DNA of 21,146 bases from JAZKAD01 sp040389305 (GCA_040389305.1 JAZKAD010000037.1:1-21146); one strand, 5' to 3'; positions 7,455-15,680 are shown, numbered from the stretch's first letter. Made by a program: numbers and translations. Notes: generated by a model not told the origin, from the letters alone.

Positions 7455-8282
7455 TCACGTACCTTTTTTAGCCTGGTTTACAATTTTGTAGATTTCGCTT
7501 TTACTATAACCCAGATCCTTCTCGTGTATTATTTCAGCGACGGTTTTTGCACTCATGCCTCCATCCAAAAGATCTCTAGCCATAGCGCATATATCTATGT
7601 TTCCTTCCGCTTTTTCCCCAGATAGTACTATAACTATCTCACCTCTTGGAGGGTTTGCTTCAAAAAAAGCCATAACCTCTGATATTAAACCGCGTTTTGC
7701 TGTTTGATACATTTTGGTAATTTCTCGAACCACACAAATTTCTCGATCCCCCAAAGTCCTAAGTGCCACCTCGAGGCTTGAATGCAATCTTGCCGTAGTC
7801 TCAAAAAATATTATAGTTGCGGGTAGACTTGATATTTCTTTAAACGCTTTTTCTTTTGCTTGAAAAGTTTTTGGCAAAAATCCACAAAACATAAATCGAT
7901 CAGTAGGAAGGCCTGATAAAGTAAGCGCCGCTATAGGAGAACAACATCCCGGGATAACATCAACGAAATATCCATCATTTTGAAGATCTCTTACTAATTT
8001 ATATCCTGGATCTGAAATAAGAGGGGTGCCCGCATCAGATACTAAGCTGACTACAAGACCTTCGTCTATTAAGCTCTTAATATAACCACGCACGACTTCA
8101 TCGCTATGATCATTGTATATTTTGAGCTTTGTTTCGATGTTATGTTTATCTAGTAATTTTTTTGTAACCCTGGTATCTTCTGCAAAAATGTAATCCGATA
8201 GCTTAAGAGTATCAATTGCTCGTTGTGTTATATCTGCCATATTCCCTATGGGAGTTGATACTATATAGAGACCAGCTTTCAT
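7455..8282 (-). CDS. rsmI: 16S rRNA (cytidine1402-2'-O)-methyltransferase RsmI
   Basis: SAM-dependent tetrapyrrole-methylase-fold enzyme that 2'-O-methylates C1402 of 16S rRNA, the same base modified by RsmH. The 275 residues carry the family hallmarks: YIVSTPIGNMADIT at the N-terminus, FAEDTRVTKKLL at about 33-44, and VSDAGTPLISDPGY near 82-95. It is divergent from the symporter-kinase gene, and its 3' end faces the 3' end of the RluD-like gene 54 bp away. In E. coli rsmI (yraL) is divergent from lpoA (yraM); here an LpoA-like gene lies in the divergent operon, so part of that neighbourhood seems conserved. Confidence 0.97.
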   Translation of the reverse strand: MKAGLYIVSTPIGNMADITQRAIDTLKLSDYIFAEDTRVTKKLLDKHNIETKLKIYNDHSDEVVRGYIKSLIDEGLVVSLVSDAGTPLISDPGYKLVRDLQNDGYFVDVIPGCCSPIAALTLSGLPTDRFMFCGFLPKTFQAKEKAFKEISSLPATIIFFETTARLHSSLEVALRTLGDREICVVREITKMYQTAKRGLISEVMAFFEANPPRGEIVIVLSGEKAEGNIDICAMARDLLDGGMSAKTVAEIIHEKDLGYSKSEIYKIVNQAKKGT

Positions 8283-8321
8283 AACATTGATAACAATTTA
8301 ATTCAGAGTGTAGGAAGATAG

Positions 8322-8350
8322 TTGAAAAGTTGTAATATAGACAGTATTTT
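8322..8350 (+). promoter_or_regulatory. Candidate sigma-70 promoter of the symporter-kinase gene
   Basis: TTGAAA (8322-8327) and TATTTT (8345-8350) are separated by 17 bp. A clear ribosome-binding site, AGAGGA (8375-8380), follows just before the ATG at 8384. The -10 box is imperfect. Confidence 0.4.
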
Positions 8351-8383
8351 CTGATATAGCAAACAACCTAAAGTAGAGGAAAT

Positions 8384-11293
8384 ATGAGTCTTGATTTAGA
8401 CGTCGCAATCTTTATAGCCTTTCTAGCTCTTAATCTCGTAGTTGGTCTTAGATATGGTAGAAATGTAAAAACCATCCAAGATTATGCATTGGGTGGGAGA
8501 AATTTTACTACAGGAGCGCTGGTTGCCACCATAGTCGGAACATGCGTAAGTGGAAGTGGATTTTTTATCACTCTATCTCATGTTTACAGTGATGGGTTGT
8601 ATTTTTTAATAGCATCAACATGCGGCGACCTTTTTCCTCTTTTATTCGTTGCCTTTGTTTTAGCCCCAAGGATGGGAGAGTTTTTGGGTAAGGTCTCTAT
8701 AGCAGAGGCTATGGGAGATATATACGGGCAAAGTATCAGGATTATCGTTGCTGTAACCGCTATAATTGGCGGCGTTGGTATGATAGCCGTTCAGTTCAAA
8801 GCCTTCGGCAATATATTTCATTACTTCTTAGAAATAGACGGCGCGATAGCTGTTGTTGCTGCCGGCATTGTTATGACTATTTTTTCTACCCTTGGGGGAA
8901 TTAGAGCTATTACTTTTACTGACATACTTCAGTGCATCACCTTCGGCGTCGCAATTCCACTGATTGGCCTTCTGGTATGGCATCAATTAAACCACGATGG
9001 GTCTTTTAGCTTATCTGCCGCTCTAGACACCCCTATGTTTAATGTTGTTGAAGTAGCCAACCTAGAGAATCCTAAGTTCTGGGCAATGCTGCCATTATTA
9101 TTATATTTTGCCGTCCCCGCTCTAAGCCCCACAGATACTCAAAAAGTTATGATGGGCACAAATATCGCTCAGGTAAAACGTGCGCATATCATTGCTGCCG
9201 TTTTAGTGGCTCTTATATACCTCTCCATTGCTTGGATCCCCTTTCTTGTATATAACGTAAACCCCGATCTTAAACCCAATGAACTCTTGCCGTATATTGT
9301 AGATCACTATACTTATCCCGGCTTAAAAGGTATGATGATCGTAGCTATTGTAGCTCTTGCTATGTCTACAGCAGATGCTTATATGAATATTGCTTCGGTG
9401 CTTTTTTCTCATGATATATGCAAGCCCCTTGGTATTATTAGTTCTAAAAATGAACTTATGGCTTCTAGGATTTTTGCAAGCTTCCTTGGTGCGTTTGCCG
9501 TTGCTCTTGCTCTCTCTAAAGCAGATCTGCTAGGTATAGTATTATCTGCAAATGCTTTTTATATGCCAATAGTTACAACACCCCTTCTTATGACAATTCT
9601 AGGGTTTCGTAGCTCTACTCTTTCTGTGCTTATAGGAATGGGAGCTGGGCTTGCTACAGTCGTCATATGGAAGTTTCTTGGTATCGAGGCTGATTGCATA
9701 GTAATTGCCATGACTGTTAACCTCATCTTCCTTCTAGGGTCACACTATGTATTAAGTCAAAAAGGAGGTTTTGTTGGCGTAAAAGATAAAACATTCCTCA
9801 CACAAGAGGCTCAGGACAGAAGACTCCGTTACAATAGGTTTAAAAGACAACTCAGAGACTTTCGCCTCCTGACTTTTATCAAAGAACTAGCTCCTAAGAA
9901 TGAACTTATGTATTCGGGCTTTGGGGTTTATTGTATTATCTGCACATTTGCAACGATGTATGTTACAGATTCAGAACTTGTAAAAGATGAGTCCAGAGTC
10001 ATAATGCATTTTTATCAAGTTATGCTTGTTACTGGCACAATGATGGGGTCTTTTCCCATATGGCCAACTAGCATTAAAAAGGAAATTATAGTGCAAATTT
10101 GGTGGCCAATAGCTATGTTTTATATGCTGGGTTTTTTCAGTGCGTTTTTTCTTATGGTAACTGGTTTTGAAGGATTTGCTTTTGCAATTTTTACATTAAA
10201 TTCAGTTGTAGCTTTCACCATAGCAGGCTGGAGACTGGGCGCTGTCATGATAACTTCAGGTTTTTACCTGGCATCTATCGCTTATCAAATATATGCTAAT
10301 ACTACTCATATAGGTCTACCTGACACATATTCTCCGACCGCTATATTTATGTACTTGTCTCTTCTTCTTGGCGCTGCAGTTATTATTTTCTTGAAGCCCA
10401 AAGAAGAATATGCTGAATTTACCGAGACAAAGATTCGTTATCTCCAAGATACCTTGGGCTTTCAAAACAACGAACTCATTACTCTTCTTAAAATGAAAAA
10501 CGAGTTCTTGCGTAATATCGAGCATGAAAGCAGAACCCCTATTACTGGCATTGCTACCATGGCTGAAGTTCTTGAAGCTGGCTTTGACAAGCTCAATGAG
10601 GATCAGATTAAAGGTGGGATTAGAGAGATAGTCACAAGCTCAGAGCGCCTTAATTCTTGGGCGAGTAATCTTGTGGATTTATCAAGGCTATCTGCTAAAG
10701 GCGAAACTGCCTTAAGTAGAACTACTGTAAATCTTTCTGAACTCGTAGAAGAAAGACTTGGGATTTGTCAAAAGCTATACATAGCAGAAAAAGATATAGA
10801 TAATCGTGTCTTTGTTTTAAATTTAGGAAAAAATATAATAGCTTATTGCGATAGATATTATATATCAAGAGTGATAGACAATCTTATAATTAATGCCATT
10901 CAGTATACAAAAAATGGAAAAATAGAAGTAAAATTATTTTGCCCAGAACAAGCTCTGCTGTCGCAAATAACTAGCGGTAAACTTTCTAAGAGTAGGTCTC
11001 TTAGCAACCCTATGAATAACTCCGCTTCTACATCATCTTATATGCACAAAATTTCTTCTGTCGAATTTTCTATCCAAGACGAAGGCATGGGAATTCCTTT
11101 CGAGGATCTTCAGAATATCTTCGGTCTTCTTACTGTCAGCTCCAAAACCAAATCTGTAGCCGGAGGAAGAGGGGTTGGACTTAACCTTTGCAAAAAAATT
11201 ATAGAGCTGCATGAAGGAAAAATTTGGGCCGAAAGCGATGGCCTGCAAGGATCTAAGTTCATGTTCAGCCTACATAAATCAAATGTTACTTAA
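8384..11293 (+). CDS. Sodium/solute symporter-sensor histidine kinase fusion with CqsS-like membrane module
   Basis: A 969-residue inner-membrane protein with three parts. Residues 1 to about 465 form a multi-helix SLC5/PutP-type transporter containing GGIRAITFTDILQ (about 171-183), a recognised symporter signature. After a basic linker, residues about 503-665 form a second membrane module of five or six helices, beginning LAPKNELMYSGFG; its layout and several positions resemble the CqsS/LqsS autoinducer sensors. A short signalling helix leads into the kinase: H-box IEHESRTPITG with H714, N-box VIDNLIINAIQYT near 829-841, G1 DEGMGIP at 899, and G2 GGRGVGLNL at 927. No PAS or receiver domain is seen. 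The ATPase domain has a Ser/Asn-rich insertion at about 849-893. CbrA is the known precedent for a symporter-kinase fusion. No response regulator is in the window, and the ligand and substrate are unknown. It is probably co-transcribed with the next gene. Confidence 0.9.
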   Translation: MSLDLDVAIFIAFLALNLVVGLRYGRNVKTIQDYALGGRNFTTGALVATIVGTCVSGSGFFITLSHVYSDGLYFLIASTCGDLFPLLFVAFVLAPRMGEFLGKVSIAEAMGDIYGQSIRIIVAVTAIIGGVGMIAVQFKAFGNIFHYFLEIDGAIAVVAAGIVMTIFSTLGGIRAITFTDILQCITFGVAIPLIGLLVWHQLNHDGSFSLSAALDTPMFNVVEVANLENPKFWAMLPLLLYFAVPALSPTDTQKVMMGTNIAQVKRAHIIAAVLVALIYLSIAWIPFLVYNVNPDLKPNELLPYIVDHYTYPGLKGMMIVAIVALAMSTADAYMNIASVLFSHDICKPLGIISSKNELMASRIFASFLGAFAVALALSKADLLGIVLSANAFYMPIVTTPLLMTILGFRSSTLSVLIGMGAGLATVVIWKFLGIEADCIVIAMTVNLIFLLGSHYVLSQKGGFVGVKDKTFLTQEAQDRRLRYNRFKRQLRDFRLLTFIKELAPKNELMYSGFGVYCIICTFATMYVTDSELVKDESRVIMHFYQVMLVTGTMMGSFPIWPTSIKKEIIVQIWWPIAMFYMLGFFSAFFLMVTGFEGFAFAIFTLNSVVAFTIAGWRLGAVMITSGFYLASIAYQIYANTTHIGLPDTYSPTAIFMYLSLLLGAAVIIFLKPKEEYAEFTETKIRYLQDTLGFQNNELITLLKMKNEFLRNIEHESRTPITGIATMAEVLEAGFDKLNEDQIKGGIREIVTSSERLNSWASNLVDLSRLSAKGETALSRTTVNLSELVEERLGICQKLYIAEKDIDNRVFVLNLGKNIIAYCDRYYISRVIDNLIINAIQYTKNGKIEVKLFCPEQALLSQITSGKLSKSRSLSNPMNNSASTSSYMHKISSVEFSIQDEGMGIPFEDLQNIFGLLTVSSKTKSVAGGRGVGLNLCKKIIELHEGKIWAESDGLQGSKFMFSLHKSNVT

Positions 11294-11302
11294 GGAGTAA
11301 TT

Positions 11303-12409
11303 ATGACCCACGCATTACAACGAATATTTCTCTGTGTTTTATTGCTAGCAATTTCAGCCTGTCAAACTAATCCACCACAACATATTCCTCCGAAGATAAA
11401 CGTAGCAATTTTAATGCCTCTAACTGGACAAGATGGAGTTCTTGGAAGACGCCTTGCCTCTCTCATGGAGCTTGGACTTGAAGATGGACTTCAAGGACAG
11501 ATTGATCTAATGACTTACGATGCATCTGATGAAAAATCAGCCCAGCTCATGATGGATAAAATTATAGCTAAGAAGACTAAGATAGTGCTAGGCCCCTTAT
11601 TCTCTCAAATAGCATATGCAATTATGCCTAAGGTAGAAGCTCACAACATAACCGTTCTTACACTGTCTAATAATCCAGCAATTGGGGGTGGTAATATGTA
11701 TGTTTTCGGTCATGCTCCTATGCGTCAGACAGAGAGAGTAGTGAATTATTGCATAAATAAAGGTTATAGAGACTTAATATTACTACTGCCTGCAGGGAAT
11801 TATACGAAAACTATGAGTAATATTATTCAAGATATGGCTTTGAAAGCTAACATCTCGCCTGTCCACACGGAGTTTTACGGAGATGAGCCAGAATCTATAG
11901 CATTGAGCGTGGCTAAAATTTCAGATATAGTGGACAACTTAAATGAAATAGAAGATAACGCAACTAAGCCTGTAATATATGTCGCAGATGATGCTAAGGT
12001 TTTAGAGCTTGTATTTAGCGCCTTCAGAAAGCATAACTTAGACCAAAAGGCTCTAGTTATAGGAGATAATCGAGCAGATATATATTTTCCAGATGGAATA
12101 CAGTTGCTTTATACGGGGTCTTTAAATTATATGAATTATGGACTAGATAAAAGAGCCTCTGAGATATTGAATATTCATCATCTAAGTTTCATGGATCTTA
12201 TGGCTTATGATTTAGGACGTATGACTTCACATTATTTGGGACAAGGCCTAAGCCAAGAGCAGTTTTTATCTAGACTTAGAAGCCAAGAAGGATATATTGG
12301 AACCTCTGGGTCTGTTATTTTTAATGATAACATTGCCATACGTAAATATGATATTATTGAACGTAATGGAGCGCAGTACAAGACGATTGAAAAGGGAAAC
12401 CATCCTTGA
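11303..12409 (+). CDS. Penicillin-binding-protein activator lipoprotein, LpoA/YraM-like
   Basis: Predicted envelope lipoprotein: a signal peptide ends in a lipobox LAISAC with the acylated Cys at about residue 20. The rest has the fold pattern of type I periplasmic binding proteins, starting NVAILMPLTGQDGVLG, then VLGPLFSQIAYAIMP and ITVLTLSNNPAIGG. This matches the C-terminal domain of LpoA, which stimulates penicillin-binding proteins; the N-terminal TPR domain of E. coli LpoA is absent, as usual in alphaproteobacteria. The length is 368 residues. The ATG is 9 nt after the kinase stop, with an AGGAG ribosome-binding site between, so the two genes are probably one operon. An amino-acid-binding receptor is the alternative, but the lipobox and the rsmI neighbour favour the LpoA-type call. 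Confidence 0.78.
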   Translation: MTHALQRIFLCVLLLAISACQTNPPQHIPPKINVAILMPLTGQDGVLGRRLASLMELGLEDGLQGQIDLMTYDASDEKSAQLMMDKIIAKKTKIVLGPLFSQIAYAIMPKVEAHNITVLTLSNNPAIGGGNMYVFGHAPMRQTERVVNYCINKGYRDLILLLPAGNYTKTMSNIIQDMALKANISPVHTEFYGDEPESIALSVAKISDIVDNLNEIEDNATKPVIYVADDAKVLELVFSAFRKHNLDQKALVIGDNRADIYFPDGIQLLYTGSLNYMNYGLDKRASEILNIHHLSFMDLMAYDLGRMTSHYLGQGLSQEQFLSRLRSQEGYIGTSGSVIFNDNIAIRKYDIIERNGAQYKTIEKGNHP

Positions 12410-12460
12410 AATTAATTTTCTAAAAATAATTTTTGATGGGTTCGCGTCCTTCGCGTACTA

Positions 12461-12583
12461 ATGCCATTTCCCAGATTAAATGATCTAATAGATTTTTTTA
12501 TGAAGGCAACGCCGCCTATAGACAATAGGTGCGCAAAGCCAAGTACAAAATCTATTAGATCATTTAAAAATGGGACTTGGTAT
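12461..12583. repeat. Long palindromic element upstream of tRNA-Arg
   Basis: A perfect 20-base arm at 12477-12496 (TAAATGATCTAATAGATTTT) recurs in inverted form at 12547-12566. The pairing extends outward through TCCCA (12469-12473) against TGGGA (12571-12575), and imperfectly to 12461 and 12583, giving arms of about 36 nt. The 50-nt centre can fold further: CCTAT (12515-12519) pairs with ATAGG (12525-12529), with GGC/GCC outside it. The whole unit could form a single hairpin of about 123 nt. The right arm ends in the -10 region of the tRNA promoter. It may be a miniature palindromic repeat or a structured RNA. Confidence 0.75.
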
Positions 12584-12586
12584 AAT
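12578..12586 (+). promoter_or_regulatory. Extended -10 promoter element of tRNA-Arg
   Basis: TGGTATAAT has a consensus -10 (12581-12586) and the TGn extension, 20 bp before the mature tRNA 5' end. No good -35 box is present; that region lies in the right arm of the palindrome. The matching place on the outer left arm reads TGGCATTAG on the other strand. Confidence 0.55.
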
Positions 12587-12605
12587 CTCACAAACAAGAG
12601 AATAA

Positions 12606-12682
12606 GCATTCGTAGCTCAGCTGGATAGAGCGTTGCCCTCCGAAGGCAAAGGTCGTTGGTTCAAATCCAATCGAATGCACCA
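12606..12682 (+). tRNA. tRNA-Arg (anticodon CCG), decodes CGG
   Basis: A complete cloverleaf of 77 nt. The acceptor stem GCATTCG (12606-12612) pairs with CGAATGC (12672-12678), followed by an encoded ACCA end. The anticodon stem TTGCC/GGCAA encloses the loop CTCCGAA, giving anticodon CCG at 12640-12642. The T-arm is GTTGG-TTCAAAT-CCAAT. It lies between the converging LpoA-like gene and murC. Confidence 0.97.
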
Positions 12683-12735
12683 TACATTGTAGCCCACCTC
12701 GTTACGCCCGCCTCATTACTGATGGGTGATACCAC

Positions 12736-14175
12736 CTAAACTTCACGATCTCTAAGATCTTGCGGTAAACTTGCCGCCCATTTGGTACTGGTACCAGCGC
12801 CCATTATAAGTACTATATCTCCTGACTTGCCTATACTAGATATTATCTGAGGTAGGTCTTCTGGCGCTTTAAGGACTTCTACTTGCATTCCTGGTGATAT
12901 TTTTTTGACCTCATTTGCAAGGACTTCGCTTGTAATACCTTCGATCTTTTGTTCACCCGCAGCATAAACCTCTGCGAGATATAATATATCCGCTTCTTTA
13001 AAGCATTTCGAAAAATCTTCCTGCAAACTCTGAAGCCTAGAATATCTATGGGGCTGAAATACAGCTATAACTTTGCCACCAGTTCTCTCTACTACGCCGC
13101 GTGCAGTACCGATCGTGGCTGCAACTTCTATTGGGTGATGGGCGTAATCATCTATAATAGACACCCCATTCCATTCTCCGGTTTTAGTAAACCGCCTTTT
13201 AACCCCTTGGAAGCTTTGAAACCCTTCCATGATAACTTTAATACCAAAATCAAGCTCTGCGGCGATTGCAATTGCCGCAAGTGAATTTAGTACATTATGC
13301 CTTCCGGGCGTAGGCAATGTGATATTTTCTATAATAATAGCGCCGCCTAGTGTCTGCAGTTTAATACGTACATCGTAGGTGGATGAATTGATGTCTGTTC
13401 TTATATTGAACGCCTGCACGTTTGCATTATCAGAGTCTATGCCATAGGTGATAATTTTACGACCCTTTATTCTAGACACCAGTCCTGCTACGACTTTGTG
13501 GTCTATACATGCAACTGCAAATCCATAAAATGGTAAGTTAGTGACAAAACTTTCAAATGCTTTTATCAAGGTATCGAAATCATGGTAGTAATCCATATGC
13601 TCTGGGTCAATATTTGTAATAACCGCTATCGTTGATGGAATTTTGATGAAAGTTGCATCCGATTCATCAGCCTCGGCAATAAGATAATCACCACTTCCTA
13701 AGTATGCATTTGTAGACTTGTTATTAATAATACCGCCATTGATTACGGTAGGAGCAAGTCCAGCCGCTTCAAACATGCATGCGACTAAAGAGGTTGTGGT
13801 AGTTTTTCCATGAGATCCTGAAATAGCCACGGATGTTTTAAATTTCATAAGCTCTGCCAACATCTCTGCGCGTCGCAAAACTGGAATATTTAGACGCATA
13901 GCCTCGATAACCTCAGGATTATCTGGCTTCACTGCCGAAGAGATTACTACATAGCTAGCCCGCCCAATATTATCTTTTGAGTGCCCTATAAAAGTCTTGA
14001 TTCCTAGAGCTGATAATCTTTGAGTATTCGCATTCTCTGCTAAATCAGAGCCTTGTACAATATATCCTAAATTATGCATAACTTCAGCAATACCGCTAAT
14101 GCCGATGCCTCCAAGGCCTATAAAATGAATTGCACCTAAGTTGCCTTGAATTTTTTTCTTTTCTAAAAATTGCAT
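12736..14175 (-). CDS. murC: UDP-N-acetylmuramate-L-alanine ligase MurC
   Basis: Cytoplasmic Mur ligase that adds the first L-alanine to UDP-MurNAc. The 479 residues contain the N-terminal Rossmann loop HFIGLGGIGISGIAE at 17-31, the ATP loop GSHGKTTTT at 120-128, EADESD at 168-173, NIDPEHMDYY at 188-197, and DDYAHHPIEV in the C-terminal domain, all MurC-specific. In a standard dcw cluster murC follows murG; here it is more than 7 kb upstream of mraZ in a separate minus-strand group behind bamD, so the cluster has been split. An AGGGA-type ribosome-binding site precedes the ATG. Confidence 0.98.
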   Translation of the reverse strand: MQFLEKKKIQGNLGAIHFIGLGGIGISGIAEVMHNLGYIVQGSDLAENANTQRLSALGIKTFIGHSKDNIGRASYVVISSAVKPDNPEVIEAMRLNIPVLRRAEMLAELMKFKTSVAISGSHGKTTTTSLVACMFEAAGLAPTVINGGIINNKSTNAYLGSGDYLIAEADESDATFIKIPSTIAVITNIDPEHMDYYHDFDTLIKAFESFVTNLPFYGFAVACIDHKVVAGLVSRIKGRKIITYGIDSDNANVQAFNIRTDINSSTYDVRIKLQTLGGAIIIENITLPTPGRHNVLNSLAAIAIAAELDFGIKVIMEGFQSFQGVKRRFTKTGEWNGVSIIDDYAHHPIEVAATIGTARGVVERTGGKVIAVFQPHRYSRLQSLQEDFSKCFKEADILYLAEVYAAGEQKIEGITSEVLANEVKKISPGMQVEVLKAPEDLPQIISSIGKSGDIVLIMGAGTSTKWAASLPQDLRDREV

Positions 14176-14228
14176 AATAAAATATCCCTGTAATTGGAAG
14201 GGTAGTACTCCACCCTCCCCTTGCTACG

Positions 14229-14969
14229 CTATTTAATCAAATTAAAGCTACGTTTGTACCAGCTGCTCTCAGGGTAATTATGCCCAAGGACTGCTGCGTA
14301 TTTTTTAGCTTCCTCAGGAAGGCCCAGCATCATGTAGCTTTCTACCATTCTATATAGTGCTTCTGCGGCGTGAGATGTTGTTTGGTAGTCTCTGATTACC
14401 ACCTCAAAACGCCCACCAGCAGCGATTGGATTATTTTGCGCAAGGTAAAAGCGCCCAATATTCATTTCTGCTCCAGCCAAATGGTCATTGACTAGACCCA
14501 TTTTAAGGGCTGCATCTTTCGCATATTTTGTGCCAGAAAATTTTGAGATCACATCAGAAAACGCTATTTTTGCTTGCTCAGTTTTTGACTGATCATGAGA
14601 GGAGTTAGAAATTTGCATGTAATAAGACAAGGCTTTGAGATAATATACGTAAGCTATGTCTTCGTGCAATGGATGAATCTTTATAAATATGTCTAGCACA
14701 TCCGTTGCTTCATCGTATTCACCAGCGAGATACAATGAATATGCCTCCATAATTTCAGCCCTTGCCGAGAGAGGAGATCCAGGATGTTGAAAGTATATTT
14801 TTGCAAAATCCTCTGCGGCATTTTTATATTTCTGCTTATCGAATGACTCAACGCCTTTGGCATAAAGCTCTTTAGCTGGGATGATTGTATCGTCATCCTT
14901 TTTGGACTTGCATCCTACACACAAGATAGAAATACAGATTATAAGCAATGAATTACGTAATATCATCAT
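14229..14969 (-). CDS. bamD: Outer-membrane assembly lipoprotein BamD
   Basis: Lipoprotein subunit of the BAM complex, which inserts beta-barrel proteins into the outer membrane. The signal peptide ends in the lipobox LCVGC with the acylated Cys at residue 20. TPR-type helices follow, beginning AKELYAKGVESFDKQKYKNAAEDFAKIYFQ broken as AKELYAKGVESFDKQ then KYKNAAEDFAKIYF, the BamD/ComL pattern. The length is 246 residues, normal for the family. Two tandem ATG codons (14969 and 14966) leave the start uncertain by one residue. The stop lies 53 nt before murC, so co-transcription with murC is likely. Confidence 0.93.
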   Translation of the reverse strand: MMILRNSLLIICISILCVGCKSKKDDDTIIPAKELYAKGVESFDKQKYKNAAEDFAKIYFQHPGSPLSARAEIMEAYSLYLAGEYDEATDVLDIFIKIHPLHEDIAYVYYLKALSYYMQISNSSHDQSKTEQAKIAFSDVISKFSGTKYAKDAALKMGLVNDHLAGAEMNIGRFYLAQNNPIAAGGRFEVVIRDYQTTSHAAEALYRMVESYMMLGLPEEAKKYAAVLGHNYPESSWYKRSFNLIK

Positions 14970-15341
14970 ATTAAAAGACCTAAAGGTTTGAGTTTGTAAT
15001 AATATACACAGCGCTGGCTATTTTGTAAAAGATAAATTTCCCCCTACTTCCGAACTTAGTTTTATATGTTTAAATATTTTTAGTGTAAATATGTGTAATA
15101 TTAACACCATATCCCCTTAAAATCTCTGCTTAAGTATAAAAACTAGGAAATCTTATGTTGCGGCCTGTTTGCGTTTCGTTATAATCATTTTTGTATTGGT
15201 GTATTGCTGATACTTTGGTGTATTCAAAGAAGATTTGCTTTAGATAATCTAGAAGATCTGTTGGGTACACTTGCGTTGGATGCACTTGTTACAATTTAAT
15301 ATTGCGACAATTTATATTTAAGTAACCTTGAGGTCAATATC
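14970..15341. other. Divergent intergenic region between bamD and HU
   Basis: These 372 bp contain no convincing gene. The bamD side (14970-15130) is very AT-rich, with an unusual CCCCC stretch near 15041. The HU side holds a candidate promoter (15158-15185), then a leader of about 150 nt with two pairs of direct repeats: TTGGTGTATT at 15196 and 15215, and TTGGGTACACTTG (15261) with TTGGATGCACTTG (15276). Confidence 0.6.
15158..15185 (+). promoter_or_regulatory. Candidate sigma-70 promoter of HU
   Basis: TTGCGG (15158-15163) and a consensus TATAAT (15180-15185) are separated by 16 bp. The block GCGTTT..GTTATAATCAT is nearly the same as in the ialB promoter. Predicted transcription begins near 15192, leaving a leader of about 150 nt. 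Confidence 0.55.
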
Positions 15342-15617
15342 ATGAATAAAGCAGAATTTGTAGGATTTATCGCAGAAGTGGGTAGCATATCAAAAGTTGA
15401 TGCTGAAAAAGCTCTGAACTTAATCACAGAATCAGTAACAAAGGCAATACATAAAGGTCTTGAAATTAGCCTTGTTGGCTTTGGTTCATTTCATGTGCAA
15501 AGCCGCGAAGCTCGCGACGGACGTAATCCAAAAACCGGTGCAAAAATGCGTATCGCAGCATACAAGCAACCAGTATTTAGAGCTGGCAAGAATCTTAAAG
15601 AAGCTTGCAACAGCTAA
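15342..15617 (+). CDS. hup: DNA-binding protein HU
   Basis: Small nucleoid protein that bends and compacts DNA as a dimer. The 91 residues begin MNKAEFVGFIAE and contain the HU/IHF signature GFGSFHVQSREARDGRNPKTG at its core (given here as GFGSFHV and GRNPKTG), then a C-terminal helix AGKNLKEACN. GRNPKTG and the proline in the DNA-intercalating arm fit HU. A strong GAGGT ribosome-binding site precedes the ATG. The gene stands alone between its own candidate promoter and a strong terminator, as expected for a highly expressed protein. An IHF subunit is less likely from the signature. Confidence 0.96.
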   Translation: MNKAEFVGFIAEVGSISKVDAEKALNLITESVTKAIHKGLEISLVGFGSFHVQSREARDGRNPKTGAKMRIAAYKQPVFRAGKNLKEACNS

Positions 15618-15680
15618 TTATGTCAGGCTCAAACAAACAATAGGGCACACTCTATTCAAAATATGACCTGCAAGATTTAA

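Noticed and set aside
12442..12456. CGCG-TCCTT-CGCG mini-hairpin after the LpoA-like gene as a terminator
   Set aside because: The stem is only four base pairs and no T-run follows.
12412..12609. A 65-codon minus-strand open frame
   Set aside because: It is made by the palindrome and overlaps the tRNA promoter and first bases of the tRNA; its peptide is low-complexity and hydrophobic with no family pattern.
14693..14896. A 67-codon minus-strand frame inside bamD
   Set aside because: It overlaps bamD in another frame, where the TPR pattern of bamD is clear.
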